From: an uncultured Planctomycetaceae bacterium
GTDB lineage: Bacteria > Planctomycetota > Planctomycetia > Pirellulales > UBA1268
Reading direction: 5' to 3'
DNA length: 36,683 nt
NCBI GenBank assembly: GCA_903917235.1
Contig: CAIWZS010000492.1
Span: 1-36,683 of the forward strand
Shown here: positions 16,120 through 27,221 of the stretch, piece by piece
Numbering within the stretch: position 1 is the first letter of the stretch
How the letters are laid out: every line of letters begins with the position of its first letter
Made by a program: the position numbers and the translations under genes
The notes under the pieces: model-generated
What the model saw: only the letters and a program-made list of their open reading frames with translations
The model's database searches: none
What the model was told of the DNA's origin: nothing

Positions 16120-18953
16120 CACCGGAGCGTCACAAAGTCGTTGTGGTTGAGCAGCGCCCACACGAGGAGCACCCGCGCCGGGTCGGCGGCTCCCGCCGCC
16201 GGCTTCGCCACCGCCCGCCATCTGCCGAGCGTGGCCTCACAGGCGGCCCGCTCGTCGGCCGACGGATCGCGCTGCAGGATCGTCTCGAAGGCCCGCTCGA
16301 GGAACGCCGTGTCGTCACCCGCCCCGACCGCGAGCCGCGCGGCGATCCCGGCCGCCGCATCATGCACGATCGCGGCGTTGGCCAACGCGAGCGCCTGCTG
16401 CGGCACGATGCTCCGCTCGCGCTCGTAGCACTCCTTCGCGGCGGCATCGTCGAACGTCGTCAGGAACAGGTTGCGGCTGATGTCGGAATGCCAGAAGTAC
16501 AGGCTCCGCCGACGGGAGGTCGCCTGCGCGGACTCCCGTACCGGCGGACCGCCCATCGTGAGGTCGAGCATGCCGGCAAGGGCGAGAACACCGTCGCGGA
16601 CGACCTGTGCCTCGAGCCGGATCGGCTCCCGCCGCCACACGAGCCGGTTGTCGGGGTCGATCGCCAGCGCGGCATCGGCGCCCGCGGTCGACGACCCCAT
16701 CCGGTAGGCGGCCGACGTGCAGATGAGACGGTGGAGGTGCTTCATGCTCCAGCCCGCGCCGCCCCGCGACCCCTCTTGCCGCGGCCCGTCCACCAGTTCG
16801 CTCGCGAGCCAGTCGACGAGTTCGGGGTGCGCGGGGGCCTCTCCCTTCCGTCCAAACTCGAAGACGGTCGACACGAGCGGCCTGCCCATGTGCCGCATCC
16901 AGAGATGGTTGGCGGCGACGCGGGCGGTGAGCGGATTCTGCGGGTCGGTGATCCAGCGGGCCAGGGCCGTGCGACGGCCGGTGCTCGTCGTGGGGAAGGG
17001 CACGGCGGGGTCGTCAGCCGTCGACGTCCTGAACCGCGTGGCCGTCCATCGCGCTCCGGCGAGCGGCATGAACGTCCCTTCGGCCGCATCGACGGCCTGC
17101 ACCGCCTTCTCGACCGCTTCACGAGCCGCGGCCAGTGCCTTCTCGGCCTCGCCCTTCTTCTCCGGGGCGGCCGTGGCGACCGTGTCCTCCACCTCGGCCA
17201 CCTTCCGCCGGGCGCGGGCGACGGCGAGTTGCCGTTCGGCACGGACGGCCGCCGTCGCCGCCTCCGTGCGGCGCTCGAGCGCGTCGTCGGCACCGCCGTC
17301 GGCGGCCGCCTCCCAGGCGGTGCGCGTCGCCGCGGCGCGGCAAACGACACTCTCGAGCGCGGCCTGCTCCACTGCGAGGCCAGCACGGGCGACGGCGAGC
17401 TGTCGCTCAGCCGTGGCCACGAGTGCCCGGGTGGCGTCGATCGACGGCACGGCCGGCGCCGAGACAGCCTCGCGCTCGGCCGTGGCGAGCGTCGTCCTCG
17501 CGGCAGACGCCTTCTCGACGGCCTTCGTCACCGCGGACTCGGCCGACTCGACGGCGCGGCGGGCCGTCGCCACGTGCGCCTCGAGGACCCACGGCCGGCG
17601 CTCGGGCTCGAACGCGGTCGGTGGCAGCGAGACGGGACGTACCTCGATCCCGCGAAACGCGAGCACCTCGGGCACGCCCGGCTCGAACGACCGTGACGTG
17701 TCGGGCTTCGTGTCCTCGCCACGGACGAACAGATGGGTGGGGCGATCGAGGTGACCGTCGAAGACCCGCGGGATGCCGTCCCTCTCGAGATCACCCTCGC
17801 CCGGCACCACGTCCACGCGGGTCTCGATCGGCTCGAAAAACGCCCGGAACCGGTAGTAGTCCTCCTGCCGGATCGGATCGTACTTGTGGGCGTGGCACTT
17901 CGCGCAGTTCAGCGTCAGGCCGAGCAGACCCTTGCCGACGTGCTCCACCGTCTCGTCGAGCCAGGGCGTGCGGTTGAAGAGGAACCAGTTGCGGGCGAGG
18001 AAGCCGGTGGCCCGCAGCCTGGCCGGATCGTCCGGATGGAGTTCGTCGGCCGCGAGCATCTGCCGCAGCATCTCATCGTAGCCGACGTCGGCATTGAGCG
18101 ACTCCACGATCCAGTCACGGAAGTGCCACATGTGCTTCGCGCTGTTGCGATGCTGGTCGCCCAGGCCCCACCAGTCGGCATACCGCCAGACATCCATCCA
18201 GTGCCGCGCCCACCGCTCGCCGTGCCGTGGGTCGGCGAGCAGTCTCTCGACGAGCCGTTCGTACCAGTCGGGGGAGGCGTCGGCCTCGATCGCGGCCATG
18301 TCCTCCGGCTGCGGCGGCAGCCCGACGAGATCGACGAAGAGCCGGCGGACGAGCACGTGCCGCGGGGCCTCCGGCTGCGGCGTGATACCCGCCAGGTCGT
18401 GGGCCCGCGCGAGAAACGCGTCGATCGGATTCCGCACCCGCGCGGCATCCTGCACCTGCGGCACTGCCGGGCGCGTCCGTGGCCGGAACGCCCAGTGGTC
18501 GCGGGGATCCGCCTCGGGCCGCTCGTCGGCCGGTGCGGGACATCCGGCTGCGATCCAGCCCGCGAGCGCCGCCACCTGCTCCGCGGAGAGCGGCTCCGCC
18601 TCGCCATCGGGCGGCATCCTCGTCGCGGCATCCGGGTCGGCGACGCGGGCGACGATCATGCTCGACGCGGGGTCGTTCCGCACCGCAGCCGGCCCCGACT
18701 CGCCTCCTGCGAGCAGGAGCGCCGCGGTGTCGAGCCGCAGACCGGCCTCCTGCCGCAGGGCGCCGTGGCATGAGACACAGCGTTCCGCGAGGAGCGGACG
18801 AATCGTCTCGACGTAGGCCGACTCGCTGACGGCCGGCGCCGAGTCGGTCTCGACCGCCCACGCCCGGCCCGCGACCACGAGAAGCAGGATCGGCAGGGCG
18901 ACGCCCGACACGCCCGGGATCGACGGGTGCGGCATGCGCGGCAGCGGTGGCAT
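16119..18953 (-). CDS. Planctomycete cytochrome protein, PSCyt1-DUF1549-DUF1553
   Basis: A protein of about 944 residues. After a signal peptide ([17 protein letters not shown]) comes a PSCyt1 domain with a c-type haem motif CVSCH near residue 60, then a DUF1549/PSCyt2 domain with a second motif CAKCH near 351 and typical [14 protein letters not shown]. The C-terminal DUF1553/PSD1 domain starts near residue 640 ([35 protein letters not shown]). Between them, about residues 454-624, is a long Ala/Glu-rich region of helical coiled-coil character. The start at 18953 was chosen because a GGGAG ribosome binding site lies about ten bases before it; ATGs at 18962 and 18935 are alternatives. It is probably periplasmic and haem-bearing, with an unproven role in electron transfer linked to polymer or sugar use. 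Confidence 0.88.
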   Translation of the reverse strand: MPPLPRMPHPSIPGVSGVALPILLLVVAGRAWAVETDSAPAVSESAYVETIRPLLAERCVSCHGALRQEAGLRLDTAALLLAGGESGPAAVRNDPASSMIVARVADPDAATRMPPDGEAEPLSAEQVAALAGWIAAGCPAPADERPEADPRDHWAFRPRTRPAVPQVQDAARVRNPIDAFLARAHDLAGITPQPEAPRHVLVRRLFVDLVGLPPQPEDMAAIEADASPDWYERLVERLLADPRHGERWARHWMDVWRYADWWGLGDQHRNSAKHMWHFRDWIVESLNADVGYDEMLRQMLAADELHPDDPARLRATGFLARNWFLFNRTPWLDETVEHVGKGLLGLTLNCAKCHAHKYDPIRQEDYYRFRAFFEPIETRVDVVPGEGDLERDGIPRVFDGHLDRPTHLFVRGEDTKPDTSRSFEPGVPEVLAFRGIEVRPVSLPPTAFEPERRPWVLEAHVATARRAVESAESAVTKAVEKASAARTTLATAEREAVSAPAVPSIDATRALVATAERQLAVARAGLAVEQAALESVVCRAAATRTAWEAAADGGADDALERRTEAATAAVRAERQLAVARARRKVAEVEDTVATAAPEKKGEAEKALAAAREAVEKAVQAVDAAEGTFMPLAGARWTATRFRTSTADDPAVPFPTTSTGRRTALARWITDPQNPLTARVAANHLWMRHMGRPLVSTVFEFGRKGEAPAHPELVDWLASELVDGPRQEGSRGGAGWSMKHLHRLICTSAAYRMGSSTAGADAALAIDPDNRLVWRREPIRLEAQVVRDGVLALAGMLDLTMGGPPVRESAQATSRRRSLYFWHSDISRNLFLTTFDDAAAKECYERERSIVPQQALALANAAIVHDAAAGIAARLAVGAGDDTAFLERAFETILQRDPSADERAACEATLGRWRAVAKPAAGAADPARVLLVWALLNHNDFVTLR

Positions 18954-18971
18954 GGGCGGCATGCTCCCGGA

Positions 18972-19010
18972 ACGCAATCAAAGCACGCAATCAACGCACG
19001 CAATCGAGGC
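18972..19010. repeat. three tandem 13-bp repeats upstream of cytochrome operon
   Basis: Three contiguous copies of a 13-base unit: acgcaatcaaagc (18972-18984), acgcaatcaacgc (18985-18997) and acgcaatcgaggc (18998-19010). The first eight bases are identical in all copies. They lie about 20 bases upstream of the chosen start of the cytochrome gene on the minus strand, so they fall in its promoter or leader. Direct repeats of this kind are often protein-binding sites, but no regulator is identified. Confidence 0.7.
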
Positions 19011-19111
19011 ACCGGCGTGCCCCGGAGCGAAGGCCCGAAGGATTGTACATCCCCGCGCAGGCGACTCCCACGCGCGCCTCGCGCTGCCCCGTTTCTTCCT
19101 GATGGATGACA

Positions 19112-19129
19112 GGGAGGCATGGGCCTCCC
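19112..19129. terminator. hairpin downstream of gyrB
   Basis: GGGAGGC (19112-19118) and GCCTCCC (19123-19129) form a perfect 7-bp stem with a four-base loop, 36 bases beyond the gyrB stop on the minus strand. There is no T-run after it, so termination by this hairpin alone is uncertain. The remaining bases of 18954-19164 hold only the 13-bp repeats and no visible gene. Confidence 0.4.
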
Positions 19130-19164
19130 CGACGCATGACGCGCGCGGGTCGTCTGGGGTCCGT

Positions 19165-21738
<2,574 letters not shown>

Positions 21739-22101
21739 TCAGCCGGCCTCGGCTCCCGCGTCGGGCAGGATCCGACAGCGGATGTCGGCGATGCCGGCAG
21801 CGGGCAGGATCTGCCGCAGCCGCTCGAGCACGCCCTGCTTGTGGAAGCCGAATTCCTGCACGAGGGCGGAGTGCCGCACGAACACCTCGAGCACGCCGCG
21901 CCGAACGAGGCCGGGCTGCGACTGCCCGCGAAACGCCTCGGGACACGCCTGTCTCCAGGCCTCGGCGAGGCCGTCGGCCGCCCGCTCCTCGGCATAGCCC
22001 GACCGCGCGAGCAGGCGGGACATCACCCTGCCGATAGGCAGCGGACCCGATGACGGCGCGGGGCGGGGCGGGATTCGTGCCATGCACACCTGCTCGAGCA
22101 T
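21739..22101 (-). CDS. dciA: DUF721 protein, DciA-like helicase loader candidate
   Basis: A small protein of 120 residues (114 if the second ATG at 22083 is used). The pattern AEAWRQACPEAFRGQSQPGLVRRGVLEVFVRHSALVQEFGFHK, followed by ILPAAGIADIRCRI, is that of the DUF721 family. DciA proteins of this family recruit or load the replicative helicase in bacteria lacking DnaC or DnaI. The N-terminal LPIGRVMSRLLARSGY fits the start of the family domain. Its ATG directly abuts the dnaN stop (TGAATG), so translation is likely coupled. In many bacteria recF stands between dnaN and gyrB; here only this gene does. Confidence 0.78.
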   Translation of the reverse strand: MLEQVCMARIPPRPAPSSGPLPIGRVMSRLLARSGYAEERAADGLAEAWRQACPEAFRGQSQPGLVRRGVLEVFVRHSALVQEFGFHKQGVLERLRQILPAAGIADIRCRILPDAGAEAG

Positions 22102-23220
22102 TCAGTCGGCCGCCAGCGGCATGATGACGTAGCCGTAGCCGTCCTCGGTGCGACAGACGCAGGCGCTCTGCGAGTCGGTGAGTTCGACCGTCACGGCCGT
22201 GCCGCCGTCGAGCACGCGGAGGAACTCGCTGACGAACCGGGGATCGAGCTTGATGCGCAGGGTCGGTCCGGCATGATCGATCGGCAGCTCGATCCGGCTC
22301 TCGCCACTCTCCGCCGACCGGCCCGAGACGATCAGCTGCCCCGGCTCGAACGTGAAGTCGACTCCCTTCGACTGCTCACTCGTGACGATCGCCGCCTGCC
22401 GCACGGCACCGAGGAACGGACCGGCGACCAGGCCGATGCGGGTCGCCTCGGGCCGCTCCGGAAACACGTCGCGCCACCGCGGAAAGCGCCCCTCCACGAG
22501 CCGCGCCGAGATCGTGGTCGGACCCGACGCGACGAGGATCTCGCTCTGCCGCACCGCGACCCGCACCGGCACGTCCGCCGCACCGAGGCAGCGTTCGACG
22601 AGCTGCATCGCCTTGGCCGGCACGATCGGCTGGGAATCCGCCGTCGGACCGCCGGCGCCCTGCGTCACCGCCGGCCCCTCCATCTTCGCCAGCCGACGGC
22701 CGTCGGTGCCGACCGCGATGACGCCCGCCGCACCGAGTTCCACGAGCACGCCGCCGAGCGCGTAGCGGCTCGACTCGCTGTCCGTCGCGAACACCGTGCG
22801 TCGCACGAGCTCGCGCACGAGCGGTGCCGCCATCTCGTAGCAGGGCGATCCGGGAAACGCCGACACCGACGGGAACTCGAGCGGGTCTTCGGCGGGAAGC
22901 CGAAAGGAACTGCGCGGAGCCTTGACGACGGCCGCACTGCCGTCGGAGTGGATGTCGAACACCGTGCCCGCCGCGCTCTCGCGGAGGATCGCCGTGAGCC
23001 GCCCACTGGGCAGGAGCACCGCGCCCGGCGCGGACACCTCGACGCCCTCCACCTCGATCCGGATGCCCACCTCGAGATCGGTGGCGGACAGCACCACGCC
23101 CTCGCGGGTCGCCTCGAGCTTCACGTTCGTGAGGACGGGCTTCGGAGATCGTGCCGGCACGACCGCCGATGCGGACTGCAGCGCCGCCAGCAGGGGCTCT
23201 CTCGGGCACCGAACGTTCAT
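22102..23220 (-). CDS. dnaN: DNA polymerase III beta subunit (sliding clamp)
   Basis: A protein of 372 residues, the normal beta-clamp length. Three repeats of the clamp fold are visible through VLTNVKLEATREGVVLSATDLEVGI, the middle-domain FATDSESSRYALGGVLVEL and VGTDGRRLAKMEG, and the third-domain GPFLGAVRQAAIVTSEQSKGVDFTF with the C-terminal YGYVIMPLAAD. The C-terminal MPL motif is part of the protein-binding cleft. The ATG at 23220 was chosen because the typical start (MNVRCPREPLLAALQ) begins there. The clamp confers processivity on DNA polymerase III. Confidence 0.96.
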   Translation of the reverse strand: MNVRCPREPLLAALQSASAVVPARSPKPVLTNVKLEATREGVVLSATDLEVGIRIEVEGVEVSAPGAVLLPSGRLTAILRESAAGTVFDIHSDGSAAVVKAPRSSFRLPAEDPLEFPSVSAFPGSPCYEMAAPLVRELVRRTVFATDSESSRYALGGVLVELGAAGVIAVGTDGRRLAKMEGPAVTQGAGGPTADSQPIVPAKAMQLVERCLGAADVPVRVAVRQSEILVASGPTTISARLVEGRFPRWRDVFPERPEATRIGLVAGPFLGAVRQAAIVTSEQSKGVDFTFEPGQLIVSGRSAESGESRIELPIDHAGPTLRIKLDPRFVSEFLRVLDGGTAVTVELTDSQSACVCRTEDGYGYVIMPLAAD

Positions 23221-23669
23221 GGACGCGTCGTCCCTCCCGGGCGGATCACGGCGGGCCGCCGTCACGGACGGGGCGTTCGCCGAATCCCCGATCATACCCG
23301 AAAGATGGGGCGATTGAATGCCCCGGCAGCTCGTGCATCCTGGCCGACGCTCCGCCCTTTCTGATCCGATTCATGAATTGAAAAGAGAGGGATAGCAGGA
23401 TGCGGACAGGAAGATGAGGAACAGGAGGACCCACCCCGCGATGACAGGTCACGGGCACGGCACGGGCATGCCGGTCGAACGGAGACGTCGTGCCGCCCCG
23501 ATTTTTCCGTGGTGCAGCGAGGCCGTCGAAGCCACCCGGCCCGGAGACGCGGTGGTGGAAATCCTGACGGTCTCGTGTCGTGGTCGTGATCGGCCCGTGT
23601 ATGTCCTCCTGCCGCTCGGTCGCCGGTGTGCCGCAATGGATGTCGCGATGCGCGTCGGGCTCTTGCCTG
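23221..23669. other. dnaA-dnaN intergenic region
   Basis: About 450 bases without a gene I can support. The stretch 23361-23400 is AT-richer than its surroundings and contains the perfect palindrome ATTCATGAAT (23369-23378). No sequence close to the standard DnaA box TTATCCACA is visible on either strand. A promoter for dnaN must lie here unless dnaN is read through from dnaA. A replication origin is possible by position but is not shown by the sequence. Confidence 0.4.
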
Positions 23670-24650
23670 TCACGCGGTCGATCGGCGGCGGGGCGTGCGT
23701 CGGGTGGAATGTCGTCTCGTCCGACGCGGCGTTCCTGTGGCCGGATCGACAGTCTGCCGACACCGAGTGTCACTGGAACCCGGGGCGGCGGCGAGTGAAC
23801 GGGAAAGGTGCGCGAGGTCGGCGGCGAATGCCGGATCCCGCGAGAGTCTCCTCTCGATGACGCGCACGCCGTGGAGCACCGTCGTGTGGTCGCGGCCACC
23901 GCAGGCATGGCCGATCGCGTAGAGGCTCTGGTCGGTGAGGTGCCGCGCGAGGTACATCGCGATGCTCCTCGCCTCGGCGACCGCGCGGCACCGTGACGGA
24001 CCGACGAGATCACCGGTCGTGAGATCGTGGTGGCGGGCGACGGCGGTCAGCAGGCGGCGCAGGGAGAGGGCCGGGCCCGCGGGTGCCGGGCCGGGCGCGC
24101 ACACGGGCGTCGGCACGTGCACGACCAGACCGCCGCACAGGCGCGACGTCAGCGCGGGCTCGAGGTCGCTCAGCATCGGGTGCGTCGCGAGCGTCAGGCA
24201 GAAGGCCGTGCCGGAATCGACGGCGGCGTCGAAGAGCTGGATGAACGCGTGCTGGAACCCCGGCGGTCCGATCTGGTCGATCCCCTCGATGAGGCAGCGC
24301 GGCGATGCCGCAAGACGGCTGTGAAGCGCGCCGAGGCGGTCGGAGCGGAGTGCGACCCCGATCGCCCGTCCGAGCTCCGGGCCGGTCCAATGCGTCAGCG
24401 ACGCACCGGCCGCGTCAGGCTCCCCGGCGGTCGCGTCCGGGAGCAGGCGTCGGACGACATCCGGCCGTGGCGAGACGATGACGAGCGGACCGAGCCGACC
24501 AGGCGGATCGCTGCATCCCTCCCCAGCGAACCGTCGCAGCGCGAAATCGACGAGCGTTTCCGCGGTTGGCCGCTCGGCGGCGGCGAGGCGTCGTTGTGCA
24601 GGGAGGGCGGCGTGCAGGGCACGGACCGATCGGGATGCGGACGCGGCCAT
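23670..24650 (-). CDS. dnaA: reduced DnaA homologue without Walker A
   Basis: A protein of 326 residues against about 450 for normal DnaA. Residues 197-286 are a clear DnaA domain IV: LLTAVARHHDLTTGDLVG, the basic loop RCRAVAEARSIAMYLARHLT and the signature GGRDHTTVLHGVRVIE. Upstream, an AAA+ core can be aligned but is degenerate. GPLVIVSPRPDVVRRLL (54-70) stands where PLFIYGGVGLGKTHLL belongs, so the nucleotide-binding loop is gone. CLIEGIDQI (119-127) replaces Walker B, and LTSRLCGGL keeps the arginine region. Domain I is absent, and the lid subdomain is replaced by a short proline-rich linker (180-196). The ATG has an AGGGG ribosome binding site about ten bases before it. The position before dnaN marks it as the syntenic dnaA, but ATP-dependent origin melting looks unlikely. 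Confidence 0.85.
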   Translation of the reverse strand: MAASASRSVRALHAALPAQRRLAAAERPTAETLVDFALRRFAGEGCSDPPGRLGPLVIVSPRPDVVRRLLPDATAGEPDAAGASLTHWTGPELGRAIGVALRSDRLGALHSRLAASPRCLIEGIDQIGPPGFQHAFIQLFDAAVDSGTAFCLTLATHPMLSDLEPALTSRLCGGLVVHVPTPVCAPGPAPAGPALSLRRLLTAVARHHDLTTGDLVGPSRCRAVAEARSIAMYLARHLTDQSLYAIGHACGGRDHTTVLHGVRVIERRLSRDPAFAADLAHLSRSLAAAPGSSDTRCRQTVDPATGTPRRTRRHSTRRTPRRRSTA

Positions 24651-24731
24651 GGGCACACCACCCCTGCCGACTCCGGCGTCCCTGCCGCGGATCTGCGAAC
24701 CGGCGGAGAATAGCCGCGTCGGCCGGCGTCG

Positions 24732-24780
24732 GAAAGGGTCGTGTGTCCTCGTCGCACGGTGACCCTTTCGCCACGTGGCG
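24732..24780. promoter_or_regulatory. inverted repeat and palindrome upstream of dnaA
   Basis: GAAAGGGTC (24732-24740) and GACCCTTTC (24761-24769) are a perfect 9-bp inverted repeat with a 20-base loop. The second arm runs into the perfect 12-base palindrome CGCCACGTGGCG (24769-24780). Both lie between the cysteine desulfurase stop and the dnaA start on the minus strand. They could be the terminator of the upstream gene, an operator of dnaA, or both; there is no T-run. A TATTCT sequence (24712-24707) could serve as a -10 element. Confidence 0.5.
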
Positions 24781-24783
24781 GCG

Positions 24784-25992
24784 TCAGGTCGCGCCGTGCC
24801 CGTTGGCGCGGGCGCAGCGGTGCAGCACGTCCGCGAGGCGGCTGCCGACCTGTTCGACGTCGGGCGGTCGCGTGTCGCGCCCGAGGCTGAACCGCACCGC
24901 CGAGCGAGTGACCGCTTCCTCCAGGCCCGCCGCCACGAGCGCGGGCGATGGCTCGCTCGAACCACTCGCGCAGGCCGTGCCGGTCGCCAGGCACACGCCC
25001 GCGAGGTCGGCCGCGATGACGAGCGTCTGGCGATCGACGCCCGGGAAGGCGATCGTCGTGATGTGTGCCACGCGTCGCGCCGTCTCCGCGACGATCACGG
25101 CCCGCAGGCCTGACGCTGCGGCAGCCGCCTGGATCGCCGTCTCGAGCCGCGTGCGGAGGTCCGTGATCCGGGCCGTTTCCGCCGCGCGTTCCGCCACCGC
25201 CAATTCGAGGGCCCGGGCGAACCCCACCGCGAGCACCACCGCCTCGGTTCCACCCCGGAGGCCCTCCTCCTGCGGTCCCGACACCACCGGCTCGAGGCCG
25301 CTGCCTCGGCGCACGAGCAGGCCGCCGATGCCCCGCGGACCGCCGAACTTGTGCGGCGCAAGCGTGAGCGTCGCGGCGGGCAGCCGGGACAGGTCGACGG
25401 GCAGGTAGGCGATCGCCTGCGTCGCATCCACGTGCACGGCGAGCCCGGGCGTGCGGGCGACGAGATGGGCGACGGCCGCCATGTCCTCCACCGCGCCCGT
25501 CTGGCCGCATGCGAGCGTCGTCGACAGGATGCGTCTCCCGCCCGTCGCGTCGGGCAGGAGGTCTGAAAGATCGGCGGGCAGGGCGAGCGTGGCGTCGGTT
25601 CGCAGGGGTATCTGGACCGCCGACCACCCGCCGCGCCGCGCGAGCATGTCCGTGGCCGCCCGGATGCTGCCGTGGTCGCGGGCCGAAGAGAGGATCGTCC
25701 CGCCCCCACTCCCCGCGAGGCCGACGATGCCGAGGACGTTGGCCTCCGTCGCCCCACCGGTGAAGACGAGTTGGTCACGCGCCCCGCCGACCACCCGGGC
25801 CCCGAGCAGCGTGAGGATCCGTTCGCGACAGTCCTCGAGCACGCGTCTCGCGTCGCGTCCGGCCGCGTGCAGGCTCGACGGGTTCGCGAAGGCCCGGACG
25901 GCCGCCTCGCGCATCGCCTCGTCGACCTCGGGCCGCACGCGGGTCGCCGCGGCATGGTCGAGATAGATCACGGCGGAGGGGTCGGCTGCCAT
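24784..25992 (-). CDS. cysteine desulfurase (NifS/IscS family)
   Basis: A PLP enzyme of 402 residues that takes sulfur from L-cysteine for iron-sulfur clusters or thiolation. It starts with the typical VIYLDHAAATRVRPEV. The cofactor-binding lysine is Lys215 in LAPHKFGGPRGIGGL, preceded by VHVDATQAIAYLPVDL. The persulfide cysteine is Cys341 in LATGTACASGSSEPS, which has the longer loop typical of group I enzymes. The ATG at 25992 was preferred to the GTG at 26010, which overlaps the upstream stop. No scaffold (iscU/nifU) gene is adjacent. It lies 14 bases after the aminotransferase and upstream of dnaA on the same strand. Confidence 0.92.
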   Translation of the reverse strand: MAADPSAVIYLDHAAATRVRPEVDEAMREAAVRAFANPSSLHAAGRDARRVLEDCRERILTLLGARVVGGARDQLVFTGGATEANVLGIVGLAGSGGGTILSSARDHGSIRAATDMLARRGGWSAVQIPLRTDATLALPADLSDLLPDATGGRRILSTTLACGQTGAVEDMAAVAHLVARTPGLAVHVDATQAIAYLPVDLSRLPAATLTLAPHKFGGPRGIGGLLVRRGSGLEPVVSGPQEEGLRGGTEAVVLAVGFARALELAVAERAAETARITDLRTRLETAIQAAAAASGLRAVIVAETARRVAHITTIAFPGVDRQTLVIAADLAGVCLATGTACASGSSEPSPALVAAGLEEAVTRSAVRFSLGRDTRPPDVEQVGSRLADVLHRCARANGHGAT

Positions 25993-26006
25993 GGGGGCAT
26001 CATGGC

Positions 26007-27221
26007 TCACGCCCCCGTGGTGGATGCGAGGAACCGTTCGATGCGATCGAGACCGGTGGCGAGCCGTTCCTCGGAGGCCGCGAAGGACATCCGCACATGG
26101 CCCTCGGCGCCGAAGGCGCTCCCCGCCACGGTCGCGACCTGTTCACGATCGAGCAGGGCCGTGCACCACTCGAGGCTCGTGCCGATGCCATGCCGGCGCG
26201 ACCGCTCGAGCGGCGCCCGGATGTCGCAGAAGGCATAGAAGGCGCCGCCGATCGTGGGCACCCGCACGCCCGGCATCCGGGCCAGCCGGCCGACCACGTA
26301 GTCGCGTCGGCGCTGGAACTCCCGGCACATGTCGGCCACGCAGGCCTGTGGCCCCTCGAGGGCCGCCAGAGCGGCGTGCTGGCTGACGCTCGAGGGGTTG
26401 CTCGTCTCCTGGCTCTGCAGGTTGCCGATCGCGCGGGCGAGCGGCTCGGGGGAGATCGTCCACCCGATCCGCCAGCCCGTCATCGAGTAGGTCTTGCTCA
26501 CGCCGGCCACGACGACGGTGCGCGCGGCGAGGCCTGGCCGCAGCGTGGGGAACGAGACCGCGCGGCGGCCGTCGAACACGAGCTGGTCGTAGATCTCGTC
26601 CGCCACGACCGCGAGATCGGCCTGGATGGCGACGTCGGCGAGGGCACCGAGTTCGTCGGGCGTGTAGACGACGCCCGTCGGGTTGCTCGGGGAACAGAGC
26701 AGCAGCATCCGCGTGCGCGGCGTCAGGGCGGACCGGAGGCCGTCGGGCGAGAGCTTGAAATCGTCCTCGATCCCGGTCTCGACGAGCACGGGCCTCGCGC
26801 CCGTCAGCTTCACGAGTTCCGCGTAGCTCACCCAGTAGGGCGTGGGCACGACGACCTCGTCGCCGGGATCGAGCAGCGCGGTGAAGACGTTGTGGAGGGC
26901 GTGCTTGGCACCATTGGAGACGACGACCTGGGCCGCGGTGGTGGCGAGACCAGAGCGCCGGGCGAAGTCCGCGGCGACGGCCTGCCGCAGCGCCGGAATC
27001 CCGGCGGCCGGCGTGTACTTCGTCTTCCCGGCACGGATCGCCGCCTCCGCCGCCTGACAGATGTGGGGCGGCGTGGGGAAGTCGGGCTCGCCGACGGAGA
27101 GGTCGACAACGTCGTGTCCGGCAGCGGCCATCTGGGCGGCCTTGGCCGCCATCGCGAGCGTGGCTGAGGGCTCCAGCGCGTGCATGCGACTGGCCAGCCG
27201 GAGGCTGTGTGACGACTCCAT
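26007..27221 (-). CDS. aspartate-type aminotransferase (class I/II)
   Basis: A PLP aminotransferase of 404 residues. It resembles the bacterial AspC/AatA subgroup Ib, with SVGEPDFPTP near residue 42, KYTPAAGIPALRQAVAADF near 68, LLLCSPSNPTGVVY near 174, the VADEIYDQLVF segment near 206 and the cofactor lysine Lys243 in VAGVSKTYSMTGWRIGW. The C-terminal VRMSFAASEERLATGLDRIERFL contains the carboxylate-binding arginine. It should transfer amino groups between aspartate (or a related amino acid, possibly prephenate-derived) and 2-oxoglutarate. The start at 27221 was chosen because sequence upstream is not family-like. The gene precedes the cysteine desulfurase by 14 bases. Confidence 0.9.
   Translation of the reverse strand: MESSHSLRLASRMHALEPSATLAMAAKAAQMAAAGHDVVDLSVGEPDFPTPPHICQAAEAAIRAGKTKYTPAAGIPALRQAVAADFARRSGLATTAAQVVVSNGAKHALHNVFTALLDPGDEVVVPTPYWVSYAELVKLTGARPVLVETGIEDDFKLSPDGLRSALTPRTRMLLLCSPSNPTGVVYTPDELGALADVAIQADLAVVADEIYDQLVFDGRRAVSFPTLRPGLAARTVVVAGVSKTYSMTGWRIGWTISPEPLARAIGNLQSQETSNPSSVSQHAALAALEGPQACVADMCREFQRRRDYVVGRLARMPGVRVPTIGGAFYAFCDIRAPLERSRRHGIGTSLEWCTALLDREQVATVAGSAFGAEGHVRMSFAASEERLATGLDRIERFLASTTGA

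Noticed and set aside
23414-23860. A plus-strand frame of 148 codons starting in the dnaA-dnaN gap
   Set aside because: It runs antisense into the DnaA C-terminus, has no recognisable motif, and its third-position GC looks lower than that of real genes here. A purine-rich stretch before the ATG is not enough support.
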